Shown in pieces: positions 46,945 to 58,984 of a stretch of DNA of 64,000 nt. The notes beneath the pieces were generated by a model. The model did no database searches, had not been told where the DNA came from, and saw only the letters and a list, made by a program, of their open reading frames with translations. The DNA lies in contig CM057149.1 of assembly GCA_029964075.1 (NCBI GenBank), positions 34,368,900 to 34,432,899 of the forward strand, written 5' to 3'. This DNA is from Patiria pectinifera (Eukaryota; Echinodermata; Asteroidea; Valvatida; Asterinidae). The position numbers were made by a program, and so were the translations under genes. The number at the start of each line of letters is the position of its first letter. The stretch's first letter is position 1.

Positions 46945-47805
46945 TGCAGCCGGGAATCCTCTCAGAAACGGTAACAGGTTGTTGAGTCCGTTGGCCCTAT
47001 GAATAAACTATTAAGGGTTCAGTGCAGGCTGGTCACAGGACTAGCTAACGATGTGGACACAAAATTCCTCAGTCGAGGAGGAGGTGGGGGGGGGATCAAA
47101 CTTCTGCTTTGTCTCTGACTCAAGATAGGACCTCTTTCTAGGAACATCAACTTCAATAACACGAGGCCAAAGTGTGTTTGGTTTGAAATTTCAAAGCATC
47201 TCAGTGGTTCTCAAAAACCGGTGACAAAACCAAGGCCAGGGACGAAGTTTCGGTTTCCAACCCCCCCCCCCCCAATCAACTGTTGGTCTTAAAGCGGTAA
47301 TCACTTCGCACATGTCATGCATAACAGGTCAGAGCTGTGGTATGTGTGCTGACCTAGCCAGCGTATTTTCACCTCTCACAAAGTTTGCAGCAGCAAAGGC
47401 ATCCCATGTGAGGGCACATGGTAGAGTGATGTTGAAAATGTGCCCATGCATCGTTGGGGCAAATTTCAACATCTCTTCATTCTCTAGTTCTCCTCTTTCT
47501 TGTGGTGAAAGCAAGAGAAATATTGCAACTGAAGAAGAAGACCAAATTCAAGTGAAATTGTCGGTGACAAAACGTACATGTTAGTATGAGTTATTAGTTT
47601 TGGTTGACGGACCACAAGCAAGGTACCGGTATATGTGCTTTCAGATGAATTAAAGCATGGAACAACGAATTGACTACGTAGAAAGTATAAAAAGTAGATG
47701 CGGCCGTATTTTTAAATTAATTTTTCTTACAGCATCATAATTATACCCCTACCTACTGCATGTGCAAATTTTAAGATGGAAACCGATTGGCTGTTGAAAC
47801 CTATT
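46945..47805. other. Region 3' of eIF4E3
   Basis: Would contain the eIF4E3 3' UTR if the terminal exon is right. 47312-47584 has a 90-codon frame with no similarity. Poly-C tract at 47261. Confidence 0.35.
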
Positions 47806-48126
47806 ATAAGATGGAATTTTGCGTCGGGGTGATATAAATCAAATTAGGTTTTGCCCTTCACCGATGTTTAAACACTGTATACTCAGTGTGTTACCTCCCC
47901 ATCTTATAATAGTTTATGCGGTGACCGCTGCTATGTACATCAGATTCGAACCAGCCAACCGATCCCGTTAGCTCAGTGGTCGAGTGGTAAGACATCTGCA
48001 CTAGAAAGCAGGAGGTCGTGGGTTCGAGTCCCACCCAAGTGATTTTTTCCAACTTTCACTGGGGAGGCAACACACTGAGTATACAGTGTTTAAACGTCGG
48101 TGAAGGGCAAAACCTAATTTGATTTA
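47806..48126 (+). mobile_element. tRNA-cored foldback element, copy 2
   Basis: Inverted arms of 65 bp (47836-47900 and 48061-48125) differ at only two positions. Between them lies a tRNA-like block at 47964-48041: A-box-like TTAGCTCAGTGG and GAGTGG, an anticodon-like stem TCTGC/GCAGG, a T-arm GTGGG/CCCAC and a B box GGTTCGAGTCC (48021-48031). CTGTTGAAACCTATT occurs on both sides (47791-47805 and 48127-48141), a 15-base target-duplication candidate. The acceptor stem does not pair, so this is not a functional tRNA gene. Confidence 0.8.
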
Positions 48127-48562
48127 CTGTTGAAACCTATTGTTTTGAAAACATGAACATTTCAAAGCACTCGGGTCAAAAACTCATGGTACCTTAATTT
48201 TATTCGCATTTTTAAACTAAATCCAGGTCCAAACGTCCCCGTTGTATTTTCTATGTTTTATCCATGCGCTATCGAGCCTTTGCCAGTATTACATTATTAT
48301 TGTAGTTAAAGGTGGTATTAATGTAAATATTGTACAAATTAAAAGGAAAGAGAAAAAAAAATGTTAAAAAAGCAACTAATAATGCATTGATAGAACTTAA
48401 AAGGAGCATGTGTTTATTTGTATTGAACAGTCCAGTGGCTTTAGTCATAATATGGTTGTCATACTTAAATGCCATTCAATATGTAGGATCTCTGTTAAGA
48501 ATTGGCATGTTCTTTTTTTAGGGGGGGGGGTCGGGGGGATTGGGATAAAGTTGCATCTATTA

Positions 48563-48932
48563 GGCCAAAAAAAAAAGTCTCCGGTTTCTGGTATGCGTGC
48601 GCATCGCCGTAGCCTTGCGCGTCAGCCAAATGAAAAAGGTTTTTTTTCAATGAAAGATGATGTCTCAAAACCGCCAAACTCACTGGTTTGACTGGAATCC
48701 TGCTGCTGCACAATTTGAACGTGTTTTAATATGGGGTTATGATCGAGAATAAGCTTTATGTGGCCTCTCTGGACACCCATTATATTTGCACTAAGTTTAG
48801 TCGGGCACCATTTGCAGTCATCAGCCGACATTTGAAGCAAAAAAAAACAGGTAAAAAAAAAATAATCCGCGTCGCCGCACCTTTTTTTGGGGCAAGCTCC
48901 ATACCAGAAACCGGAGACTTTTTTTTTTGGCC
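48563..48932. mobile_element. PIF/Harbinger-like MITE, copy 1
   Basis: Terminal inverted repeats GGCCAAAAAAAAAAGTCTCC followed by GGTTTCTGGTATG, and the reverse at the right. 3-bp TTA duplications at 48560-48562 and 48933-48935. A GGCC start and 3-bp TWA target fit PIF/Harbinger. 370 bp, no transposase. Confidence 0.75.
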
Positions 48933-48935
48933 TTA

Positions 48936-50030
48936 GGAGACCTGGGGGTTTTTTTTACGTGGTAATACTCCAACTTAATGATCAATTTCAAAGAAACGGG
49001 TTTTAGGTTAAGGTCCGTAAATTCTCATTTTTTGTACATCCAGTGTGATAACAAACAGATTATGAACAGAAGAAATTAATGAGCAAATACATGAAACATT
49101 TTGGGTCACCTTACATCAAACTAGTAACAAAATGATTACTTTTTGGTCAAGGTGATCGTGGTACAAAATGCTCTGCAAAGTTGTTACATTTGGCGTGCTA
49201 CAACTTCGGAGAAAAACAAATTGGAATTGTAAACTACCCAAAAAAATCAATCCCTTTTGGTGCAGGAAATACGAACCCCAAAATGAAAATTAATTTATAT
49301 CGCCCTCAAATATTGAGAGACTGGCATTTGATGGTACACATATACCTTTTTCGCATGCAGTACCTGTAATGCATGTATGTCTGTATAATTATTGGCATTG
49401 TATATACTTTATTTCTTGGATATGGTTTGGCAGTCGGCAGAAATGCATTACTTGTAAATTCTGTAAGATCCATGTGTACAAATTACGGACCGAGTATACA
49501 TACTGTATGATAATAACACTAGAGGCACACGTTACGAGTTGTCCGTATGCAAACTGTAGCTATTTTAGGTAGTTGATGTTTGCCAGGGAAGCATTATAAA
49601 GTATGTTGGATAAATTACACAGTTATTGTAAATGACGAAATTGGCAATTTTGAATGAAGGCATATACTAACAATGTATGCTGTGGTCGAGTATTTGTAGG
49701 CCCCTCGAAAAAATAGTTGGTCTGTGGGCAGTGCGCGCTTCGATTTTGATAGTGCGCGTCAATTTTTTTCCATATTTTCCGCGGTTGCTACACCAGCGCT
49801 CTATTGCCGCACCGCCTCAAATTTTCGTGGGCAGCTTGACTCCAAAAGATGGAAGGCACAAAGGCCAAATGATGGAGGACACCACGATGTATGATGAGGA
49901 CACAAAAAAGCAAAATAGTACCCATGCTGTCTGTACAATCCAAGCTTGAAAAAAAAGAAGCATCGCTGCATCAATTCTGGAACTTAATCTGACCAGAGAC
50001 CGACTATTTTTATTTTGTTGGCCTTATCCT
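48936..50030. other. Intergenic, nothing recognised
   Basis: No gene similarity or clear repeat. Confidence 0.4.
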
Positions 50031-50640
50031 AGTACAAAGTACTGCTGAGTACCAAGCTATCTAGCACACTCGCATCCAAGTACTTTGACCCTTGAGAACA
50101 AGTACAGGTACCCTAGTCCAAATATTTGGACCTTCAAGTACCGTACAAGTTTTGTGAAGCTGAGTCTGAGTACTTGGACCTTCGAGTACAAGTACTCGTA
50201 CTTGGACCTCCAAGTACGAGTACTTTATTGAGTACTCAAACGAATAACAATTAAAATGTCAAGTAATGAGTGGACTCTGAAACCATCAATTCAGCAACAT
50301 GGATTGTATGGACTACTTTTGAGCAAGACTTCTTGAAAGCCAATCCTCCAAGTCAGGAGATATTTTTTCCATTCAAAACTAAATTACTTGATTTTTTTCC
50401 CCCGAGTCCTCATCATCGAGTAGTTCTTTGATGATGGAGTTCAATATTGAAAAGTCGAGTCAAAGTATTTCGCTTCTCGAGTACGAGTACTGTGAATTCA
50501 AGTCCGAGTATTTGATATTCGACTACGAGTACCATGAATTCGAGTCCGAGTATTTTGATATTTGAGTACGAGTGTGAGTATGAGTATTCTAAAAAATACT
50601 TGGAGTTGTACTCGAGTATGAGTACTGCAACACTGCTGAG
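50031..50640. repeat. GAGTAC/GTACTC-rich degenerate repeat
   Basis: Dense AAGTACTTGGACC-type units on the left and CGAGTACGAGTACT-type units on the right (50465-50640), with a quieter middle. Many copies of the palindrome-like GTAC. Similar low-complexity ends are found on some animal DNA transposons; the family was not identified. Confidence 0.55.
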
Positions 50641-50979
50641 AATAAACACCATATTCACTTATGCTGAGAATCCAGAGACTTTTGAATGCCTTTGGACCAA
50701 TTATCATTGACTCAATAAGCACAGAGATTGTTTTTCAACATTGAAAATGTCAAGGGGCATACACTATTTGTGTCTGATTCCCAAGTTCTGCTTAGCCTAC
50801 TAATTAGCAACAGCTTCTGCTAAACAGCTAGTTGACATTGAGTCTGAAGTTCTTCATGCTCGGAGTGTGTGCTCTGTGTGTTTAAATGCGTCATAAACTT
50901 TTAGTTTCTGCCTAAAACTTCATGTTAAGGTAAAAGCTGCAGATATTGGAAACAACTGTATTTGAAACTGGCCTTTTGG

Positions 50980-51229
50980 GTCGTTCCATAAATTTAGGGT
51001 CCAAGGTTTGACATTTTTCCTGTCCCAGTTACCTTGGTACCTTGTACATGTAGCTTACTGTGCAAGTATCATTAAGAATGACTTCAAACGATTTTTTTTG
51101 TTGTTGGGTAGGTACTTTGCTATTCATAATCACTTTTTGGAGGACGACTGCAATAAGGAATATAAAAATCATAGATGTCAGACATAACAGGGACAGGGAA
51201 AAAAGTGGACCCCAAATTTGTAGAATGAC
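50980..51229. mobile_element. Palindromic MITE family 5, copy 2
   Basis: GTCGTTCCATAAATTTAGGG at the left; reversed, the right end is GTCATTCTACAAATTTGGGG. Both continue TCCA and then TTTTTCC-TGTCCC. 250 bp, nearly all palindromic arms. Confidence 0.7.
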
Positions 51230-51230
51230 G

Positions 51231-53615
51231 TGTTTGTGTTCAAGTATTGTGGTTTTAGCCCCTTCTCCCACGATTGAAACAAAGGGTTTTATTCAATCCC
51301 CCTTTTGTTGCCTTTGATCCAGCGGCGTAACTAGGGTTAAACTTTTAGGGAGTGCTCCAATTTTTTTCAGGGTGGGGGGCACTGAAGGCAACTACATGTA
51401 TATGCAATTCAAGATTTTAGATTGGGGGACACGGACTAGACCTCCGCTGGGGGGACCCCCCCCCCCCCCCACCACTGCTTCAATCTTTTTGTAAATTGCA
51501 AGGGTGTCACTGCTTTTGTTTGTCTGTGAAAGAAGATTAGTAGCTTCATGTTGATACCCCCATATTTTTTTTTATTCGCTGAGAACAAGTTGGTGAGAAA
51601 CCTGATATTTCAATCAGTAAACTATGATCTTCAGGAAAATACTGCTAGTCAGTGGACATTTCTGGAGCTAGTAAATTTTATCTTAGTCTTGTGCAGACCT
51701 TTTGTCAAATTTAAGTTTGTGTATGTGTTTTAAAGTAGAGGCCCAATTATGCAGTTTCGAGTTTTGTTTTCATTTTCAATTTTTTTCACTGAATAGAGTT
51801 TGGACAGATATTGATCACTTAAAAACAGTGTATTTTTAAAGTGTGATATGAATTTTTGGCTGTTTTTGGTTATGTTTTCTTTTTAAGTAGTAAAGCACAA
51901 TATTTTTTTACTTGATAATGCGGTTTTTTTACCCCAAATAAGAATTTGTTGTTAACTGTACTGGCTGTTTTTAAAATTTAGACTGTGTGGCAGAAAACGT
52001 TCAGCGACATCTAAAGTTGAAATAATAAAAGATGCAGATATGGCAGATGAATGAGAAATATTAATTGAAGCAGTTTTGTTAATTTCATATCCGGAACTTT
52101 TGTAAACAATGATGTAGTTAAGTTTATTTTAGCACCAAATGTCACTGCATAGGTTAACCAAAGCAGTTAATATATCTTGTAACGAATATGTTTTTAGTAG
52201 TGTTGATATTAATCAGGTGTCAGTTGTGTTTATTTTTAAAAAAAAAAAAAAAAATTTAAAAAGTCTCAACACAGGAACTTAAAAATCAGATTTGTTTTTG
52301 TGTGTGAATTTTCAGTTAAAGCTTTAGTTTTAAAAATGTTGATCTAAGGCCAAGTAAACAAAAATATCAGTTGATCGTCCCCGCCCGCTTCCTTTTTTGA
52401 GGCTGCATCATTTTTTTTTAATCTTATTTATTTCAGGCATAACTTTTTTTTAAAGATGTTTCAGAAGTTCAGATGCTTGTAATATAGCTTTACTAATGTT
52501 TTATAAGCGCTTTAGACAACTACCCAGAACTATCAAATAAAAAGGGCCTCCTGCTTTTTAAGGCGCATATCGTGTAAGCTAAATATTTTTAAATAAAAAA
52601 GCCCTCATCCTCCTCTTTTTGAGAAAAACCCGGACGATCAACGGTTTTTTTATTTTTTATTTTTACTTGGCCTAAGGAAATACGGAACAAATTTGGTGGT
52701 TCATTTTGATCATATCCAATAAAATAGTGATCAATGGTGTTTTAATGTTATTTTTAATTATAATAAAAGGGCATATCTTGTCCAATGCTTGGCTATTGAC
52801 GTGACCTGCTTATTATTATTTTTATAAGAAAATGTCATTATTAACATAATTTTTTTTCCCCACCATGGGTTTGATAATCGTTAAGTAGGCGTTCTTCGTG
52901 CGGTGGTTGCACTTTTATAACGTCACGAGGGGGCGCTGTTCAATCACAATATCCGGGTTGATTGATTTGTGTATCATGCATTATTTTTGTACTATGCGGG
53001 CGCTACGCGCGGCGTGTGTATTTAATTTGGGTGCTGTGTTTATCAGGGTGACCGTTTTAGCCGATTTTCGGCTAACTTTGACAGAATTTTTGTTAAAAAA
53101 AAACGAGTTTAACAGAAAATTTGATAGAATGAATTTTTTGGCAGATTTCTGGCAGAATTCTGCAAAAATGGTCATTTGACAGATCAGAAAAACAGCAAAT
53201 TTGAACAAAAAATGGTACATTTGTTTAAGAAAGCTTCAATCCTTTAAAAAAAAAACCCTTGCATAAAGACACGGGTTGGCTGGTCTAGGTGCTGAGGTTC
53301 ACTGGGAAACAAACTTCTTCGTGGCCGGATCCGTGTTTTGCCGTAAATTTACGCGATAATTTCACAACATCTTTATGAGACTATAGATTGTTTATAATGT
53401 AATTTGAATCTTAATTAAGGCAAAAGTACCAATCTGCATGTGATTTTCAGTGTTTATAGTGTATTTCGAGTAATTCTGGGGAATTTGGCAGATTTTTGAT
53501 AAATCTGACAGATTTTTGATGTGCATTTAGCAGAATTTGGCTCTGTCCTTACGGTCATCCTGGTATGTGGAAATTAAAATTGCGTGACATGGTGACATTT
53601 ACAAAACATGCAAGA
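51231..53615. other. AT-rich region, no gene recognised
   Basis: Starts with a CAGCGGCGTAACTAGGG transposon-type terminus at 51318 and a poly-C tract at 51459. It also holds the rival eIF4E3 terminal exon near 51981, poly-A at 52238 and AATAAAA signals at 52718 and 52761. Confidence 0.4.
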
Positions 53616-53629
53616 GCAGGCGTGGAGGA

Positions 53630-54618
53630 TAGCCCTGGTGGACTCCCTTTCCTCCCTACGTTACGGAGGGAGTCCTGAGTACACATGTGCTCACAACCGG
53701 ACGAAAACACCTTACCAATAATTCTTACCAATAATTTTAATATTTTACCTTGTTGGAGAAGCTAATTTTTACGTCGTAGTATTCTATGTGTCCTTATCTG
53801 TTAGTACGCTGGGTTCAGGAATTCCATATGCGATGCTGACTGACGTCAATCAGGAAAATAAACTCGAAAGCATCGTTAAACTTGTACGTGTTTAGTCTCT
53901 TTTCATCAGTTTCTCACCGCCGAGTCTGTTCTAGTCGTACATCATGTACGTCTGTACTGTGCAGCGTGTAGTCTGGTTCCCTAGACCGGACAATTATTCT
54001 CGACGCTCATATCACATCTGGTCCGGGGGACAGACTATGCCGCATGAATATGCAGTGCGCACGCGCGATTTGCTTGGTAACCACCCTCATACGCACGCGC
54101 ACTTACTTGAAGGTGCGGTCGCTAATCCAATGACCGAGCGTGTTTTCGCGCCAGTTACCAGAAACACGTTTCGGCTTTGGTCATTGGTTGAGCGTTTTCC
54201 TGACATCGGTTGGCTGGAGTGACGTCACGGTTCCAACCAAAACTAAACAAATGAGGGCGCTTAGCGTGCGTGCGCGCTTTCGGATTGTACGCACGTACAT
54301 TTGTACATTATCATGTACATTGTACATGACGTACGGCTCTGGGAATAAACTGATGAAAAGCGACTACAAACACGTACAAGTTTAACGTTGCTTTGGAGTT
54401 TATTTTCCTGATTAACGTCAGTCAGCATCGCATATGGAATTCCTGAACCCAGTGGCCAATAGATAAGGATACATAGAGTATGTTGGCGTGAAATAAGCTT
54501 CTATAACGAGGTAAAACATAACAAAACTCTGGTAAAAATGTTGGGGTGGTTTCATGTAGAAAAGTCTTGTCCTGGACGTTAGTCGTATTGCAATGAAGAC
54601 TTCGTCCAACCTGGGCTA
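53630..54618. mobile_element. Mutator-like non-autonomous element with long TIRs
   Basis: Arms of about 280 bp (roughly 53630-53912 and 54337-54618) are inverted copies. The inner 110 bp are strongest: CTGGGTTCAGGAATTCCATA, GATGCTGACTGACGT, AACTTGTACGTGTTT. Ends TAGCCCTGGTGG and, reversed, TAGCCCAGGTTGG. GCGTGGAGGA lies directly outside both ends (53620-53629 and 54619-54628), a 10-bp target duplication as in MULEs. The 420-bp core is GC-rich with CCAAT (reverse, 54183) and a CRE (54220-54227). No transposase. Confidence 0.7.
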
Positions 54619-54861
54619 GCGTGGAGGATAACCTCGAATCATGCAAGACACATACGGTAAGTTTCATGAGTGATTTTTTTATTTGCTCAATTTTCCTCCT
54701 TTTTTGCATGAAATAAGTGTTTATTTTTTTAAGTTTTAGTAGGCCTAGCCCCATAAATGTGACCAATTTACTGGACTACCTCCGTAAATAAAGCAAAGGG
54801 CAAGGCCACATTCCACAATGTACAAAAACATGTCGAACTTTGTCAAATTTTGATTTTCACA

Positions 54862-55841
54862 TTTAGGCTTAGTTTGTAGTTTATTTTTGCTTAAGAAGCA
54901 CACTCACCCTCTTTATAGGCTAATCAGAAAGTGCTGCCTTTTTCAGATGTCCAATTTTCGTGAAATTTCATATTGAAATTTTGATAGGCAAAAGTGTGCA
55001 AACCATACTACAGAGAGAAGTGACAAGTATGAGGCTCCACGTAGTATAGTCGTGTTCCCTATAACGTGGCGCACTTTGAAGCTTACCCAACTTTCCTCGT
55101 GTAGTGTTGCCAAACCTCTTTGTTGATAAACCTCAAATTCATGCAGTGAAATACTGGTACTTTTACCTTTTTAATGCTTGCTATTTAACCTCTGAACAAT
55201 TTCGGTTTCATAAAATTTAATCTGAAATGCAAAAACGGTCGCGTCCGGAAATTGGGCACAAATTGGCAGAGTGTTCCCTAACGTGGCGCACTTGAATAAA
55301 TCTCAGAAAATTCCAAATTAACATTTAAGAATTTCTGTAAACTTGATAAATTCTGATAAATCGTTATTATCTTTACTTACAAACCCAGCCAGATGTTTGT
55401 CAGAAAATTATTTTCTTATTTTTCGGGGCATTTTCAAAGGGTTCACTTTGCACTTGAAAATAAAATCGGAAAATCACGCCAAAATAATTGTTTTCTTTTA
55501 TCTTTGTAACGGGTAAATAAACTCGCGATTAATGAACGGGAGTGTTTAGAACTTGATGAAATTTCACTTTCTGTGAAATTTCAGTTAAAACTTTTGCTCT
55601 AGCTAGGCGCTACAGGCGAAAAATTAAAGTGCGCCACGTTAGGGGCCGCGCCACGTTAGGGTACATCAACAATATAGTTTGTGGAGCCTCATAGTTCTAG
55701 GATAAAGTAGGAGTATGCAAACCAATCTGGAAATTTCACGAAAAATAAACATCTGAAAAAGGCAGCACTTTCTGATTAGCCTATATTAAAGAGGGTAAGT
55801 ATGCTTCTAAAGCAAAAATAAACTACAAACTAAGGCCAAAC
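54862..55841. mobile_element. Foldback element with about 180-bp arms hosting a nested transposon
   Basis: Left arm 54862-55050 and right arm 55680-55841 are inverted copies, including TTAGTTTGTAGTTTATTTTT, CAGAAAGTGCTGCCTTTTTC and TGAGGCTCCAC. Between the arms lies copy 2 of the GTGGCGCAC family (55051-55673). Confidence 0.8.
55051..55673 (+). mobile_element. DNA transposon family 4 (GTGGCGCAC), copy 2
   Basis: Left end CGTGTTCCCTATAACGTGGC, right end CGTTAGGGTACATCAACAA. TATAGT on both sides (55045-55050 and 55674-55679). The right end carries the phrase GCGCCACGTTAGGG twice in tandem. Confidence 0.75.
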
Positions 55842-55844
55842 AAA

Positions 55845-57328
55845 AAAAATGGTGTGTTTACGGTAACGGCCTGAACAAAATCCAGGTAGGTAGGTAGGGA
55901 AATAATTTTATTTTGTCATTTTTTTTTTTCATTTCAGTTCTGCATGCCCATGCGTGTTCTTTCGCAAAAAATTGTATAAAACCACTATTCAAGCATTGAA
56001 GATATTCAATCGATACATTTCAATCCAACTTCATTTGTATCGTCGGCCAGGGTTCTCCCCAGGATTTTTTCAAACATGTGGGGGAAGATTTGCTGTGATT
56101 CAACAACCCAAAAATGTTTGAACTTTAGAAGCTCTCTGGTGCATTTTAGAGCAAATCTGGGGGTCTTTATCTTAAGATTTGTCCTTGAAATTCAGAGGAG
56201 ATCTTGTAGGTTATTAATATTTTTGTAATTTAAGAAAAAAAATTAAAATTGTTAACTTAAAAAAAATTAACATTTCACAACCTGTGTTTCATTGCTTCCT
56301 AACTAGAAAGTATGCATTACATTTACATGTAAGTTTCAAATTAAGAAATTAAGGTGGAGAAAAAAAACAACTTTTGCTTCCGATTACATGCCTTTCAAAA
56401 TAGCGTCAGTAGGTCGAAAATTTATTTCGCCAATTTTTTTGCGTGCTGATTAATGGATATGATGGAGCATCATTCGTACTAATCATAGAGCAAGGAATCA
56501 TGTTTATTTTGTGCCTGGATTATTTTCATTTGCGCCACGAAAATTATCAAGACTGGCTATCAGAAGTGATTAAAACTTGCTTCACCTAATTAAAAATATA
56601 TATTTGAGGTCGGTGATTCCACTTTATACTTAACATACATCACGGCCGCTGGCACCACCAACATTCCGCCTGGCTGGCCGAACATCGCGCCGTGCTCACG
56701 GCCCACGTGGCCGAAAATCTTGCACTACTGCAGAAACACGCTACGATGTTTCGCCACAAGTTCGAGCTTTGCAATCTCGTCATTTTAATGGAAAACACAT
56801 ACACAGAAAGTAAAGATTACGTTCTGTGAATTAATTTGCCGAAATTCTCTTTCTCCAGCGATGTTTGTTTGGAAATATTTTTTTTACGATTCAACTTCGG
56901 CCCACTACATCATCATGCTGTATGATACGAAGTATGGACCGGAGAGAGGCAGTAGTCACTGGTTCCAGTCCTTCATCATAGCATTGATTCCGTTAGCTGG
57001 TGAAGGGAACCAGTGCATGCTGTATGTTAGCTGGGTGCTGCTGCATGGTGGTCGACAGAACACGTCATTGTGTGCATTTTGATCACACATGCATCGGAAA
57101 AACAGGATTTTGGTCAAGATTTTGAAATAATGGCGTATGTAACGATCAAATTGTGCATTTTAATGACGTGTATGATAATTATATTGTGCGTATCGGGGGC
57201 TAAAAATGTGATCAGCATTTTTTTGTCGGCGTATCGCGCGGGCCGGCCGCAATTCCAGCGTATCGGGCAGTAGGCAGTACGCACGTTTGTATTATATGTG
57301 GGGAGAACCATGCCGTCCGTCGGCCAGC
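55845..57328. other. Intergenic; GC-rich islands
   Basis: No gene recognised. 56640-56720 and 57225-57330 are GC-rich (GGCCGGCC, CTGGCTGGCC) within AT-rich DNA and probably belong to the damaged family 3 element whose right end follows. The frame at 56861-57082 (73 codons) shows no similarity. Confidence 0.4.
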
Positions 57329-57434
57329 CAGGATGCTTTAGACTGTCATTTACCAACATCCTAGTAAGGTATTTCGTAAAAACTAGGTAGTTTTATTTTT
57401 CGATGTTTGCAAATGTTGTATATATTCCCTTTAA
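57329..57434 (+). mobile_element. MITE family 3, right end only
   Basis: CCAGGATGCTTTAGACTGTC through GATGTTTGCAAATGTTGTAT to CCCT|TTAA follows the right end of the element at 21984-22508 in order. Confidence 0.6.
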
Positions 57435-57962
57435 GCACCGTCGATATCAGAATTTTAAATGATCGATATATCGGAAATCCAATATCGAGACTATTCAATA
57501 TACCGTATATCGATTATATAAAAGTTATAGATCATAAAGATGACACTTTGTTTAAAAAAAAAAAATTAAGTCCCAATTTGCCACGGGTTTCTCTGGAGCA
57601 TATTGCTCAAACTTCTTAAAACAAATCTCAGCACGGACAGTTTGTCCAGAACGGGCGGTTTCTTTTGAGGTTTTACTTTGGGGGAGACCACGATTTCCAG
57701 CAAACGCAGAGCACAAAGCGCACTGCTTGGCATTTCGTGATTTTTCTATTTTGAGTCACAAGCAAAAGTTGCCGCCGAGTTTTATTTCATAATACAGCAA
57801 ATGTTAATTTCAAAGTTCAAGCACAAACGGGAGATTTATTCTGACGATAATCTGACGCATTTGCGATACTTTCGATATATGATTCCTCAATATCAAGAAT
57901 GTGGATAAATCAATATCAAAATAATATCGAGTAATCAAGTAATATCAATACATCGATGGTGC
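57435..57962. mobile_element. TTAA-flanked MITE family 6 (ATCGATAT-rich)
   Basis: GCACCGTCGATATCAG at the left; reversed, the right end is GCACCATCGATGTATTGATA. TTAA at 57431-57434 and 57963-57966. 528 bp, rich in ATCGATAT-type words. Its left TTAA is also the terminal TTAA of the family 3 element. Confidence 0.7.
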
Positions 57963-57966
57963 TTAA

Positions 57967-58604
57967 TTTCCGTGTATCATTTGCTGTAATGGATGACGAA
58001 ATGGAGGATTATGTAGGAGGGAGGATTACGTACATTTTATTATTATTTTTTATATGTGCAATTAAAAGAAAAAAGGAAATGGACTTTGTGCCAGTACTAT
58101 TTTCTGTGCTGCAGGTCCCGAGTATTCATTTCTGTGTCCGTGAAAAAGACGCATTATAATCAAAACCAGATGGTAGTTTGTAGCCAATTATACACAATAT
58201 GTGTAGGTGGTCATTATTGTAATCTGTACCAGGATAGAAGTACTGAATAATACAATTGGAAATAGAATTTCAATCAAACTAAATAATGGGGGAACGTTAC
58301 ACTTAATTTCCAACAGGATACACAAATTAAATAAAGGACTTTTTAAAAAATGAAGTCATTAATTTCTTTACAAGAGGTGATTGTGTAATAACATAATTGT
58401 ACTCTGTAGGTTCAGCCATATTTATTGTCAGACCACTGAGTGGCCTACGAGTTTTAGAATTTAAAGGCCCGTAGAATCAGTTGCAATTTGCTTAATATGC
58501 ATGTAAAACTCAGGCATGCATCTTTTCCTTTGATCCGCTGATTTCCTTGTTTTTTACTTCTCATGAATGACATTACAAATTGAAAAATACTGTACAAAGT
58601 CTTG
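57967..58604. other. Intergenic, nothing recognised
   Basis: No coding similarity or clear repeat. Confidence 0.4.
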
Positions 58605-58984
58605 GGCCAAAAAAAAAAAGTCTGCGGTTTCTGGTATGCGCGCGCGTCGCCGTAGCCATGCGCGTCGGCAAAATGAAAAAGTTTTTTTTCAATGAAAGAT
58701 GATGTCTCAAAACCGCCAAACTCACTGGTTTGACTGGAATTCTGCTGCTGCGCAATTTCAACGTGTTTTTAGATGGGGTTATGATCGAGAATAAGCTTTA
58801 TGTGGCCTCTCTGGACTCCCATATATTTGCACTAAGTTTAGTCGGGCACCATTTGCAGTCATCAGCCGACATTTGAAGCAAATTTGAAGCAAAAAAGTCG
58901 GGTTAAAAAAAAAAAAAAGCCGCGTCGCCGCACCACTTTTTGGACAAGCTCCATACCAGAAACCGGAGACTTTTTTTTTTGGCC
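58605..58984. mobile_element. PIF/Harbinger-like MITE, copy 2
   Basis: Same ends and interior as 48563-48932 (TCAATGAAAGATGATGTCTC, GGTTATGATCGAGAATAAGC, ATTTGCACTAAGTTTAGTCG). The 3-bp flanks are TTG (58602-58604 and 58985-58987). The two copies are very similar, so the insertions look recent. Confidence 0.75.

Noticed and set aside
47964..48041. tRNA gene
   Set aside because: Good T-arm and B box, but the acceptor ends do not pair, the anticodon loop has eight bases, and the block sits inside a repeated inverted-arm element. It is tRNA-derived, not a functional tRNA.
51981..52026. eIF4E3 terminal exon
   Set aside because: In phase and of the right length, but the 14-residue tail has no similarity to known eIF4E3 ends. 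The 46889 exon fits better, though neither is proved.
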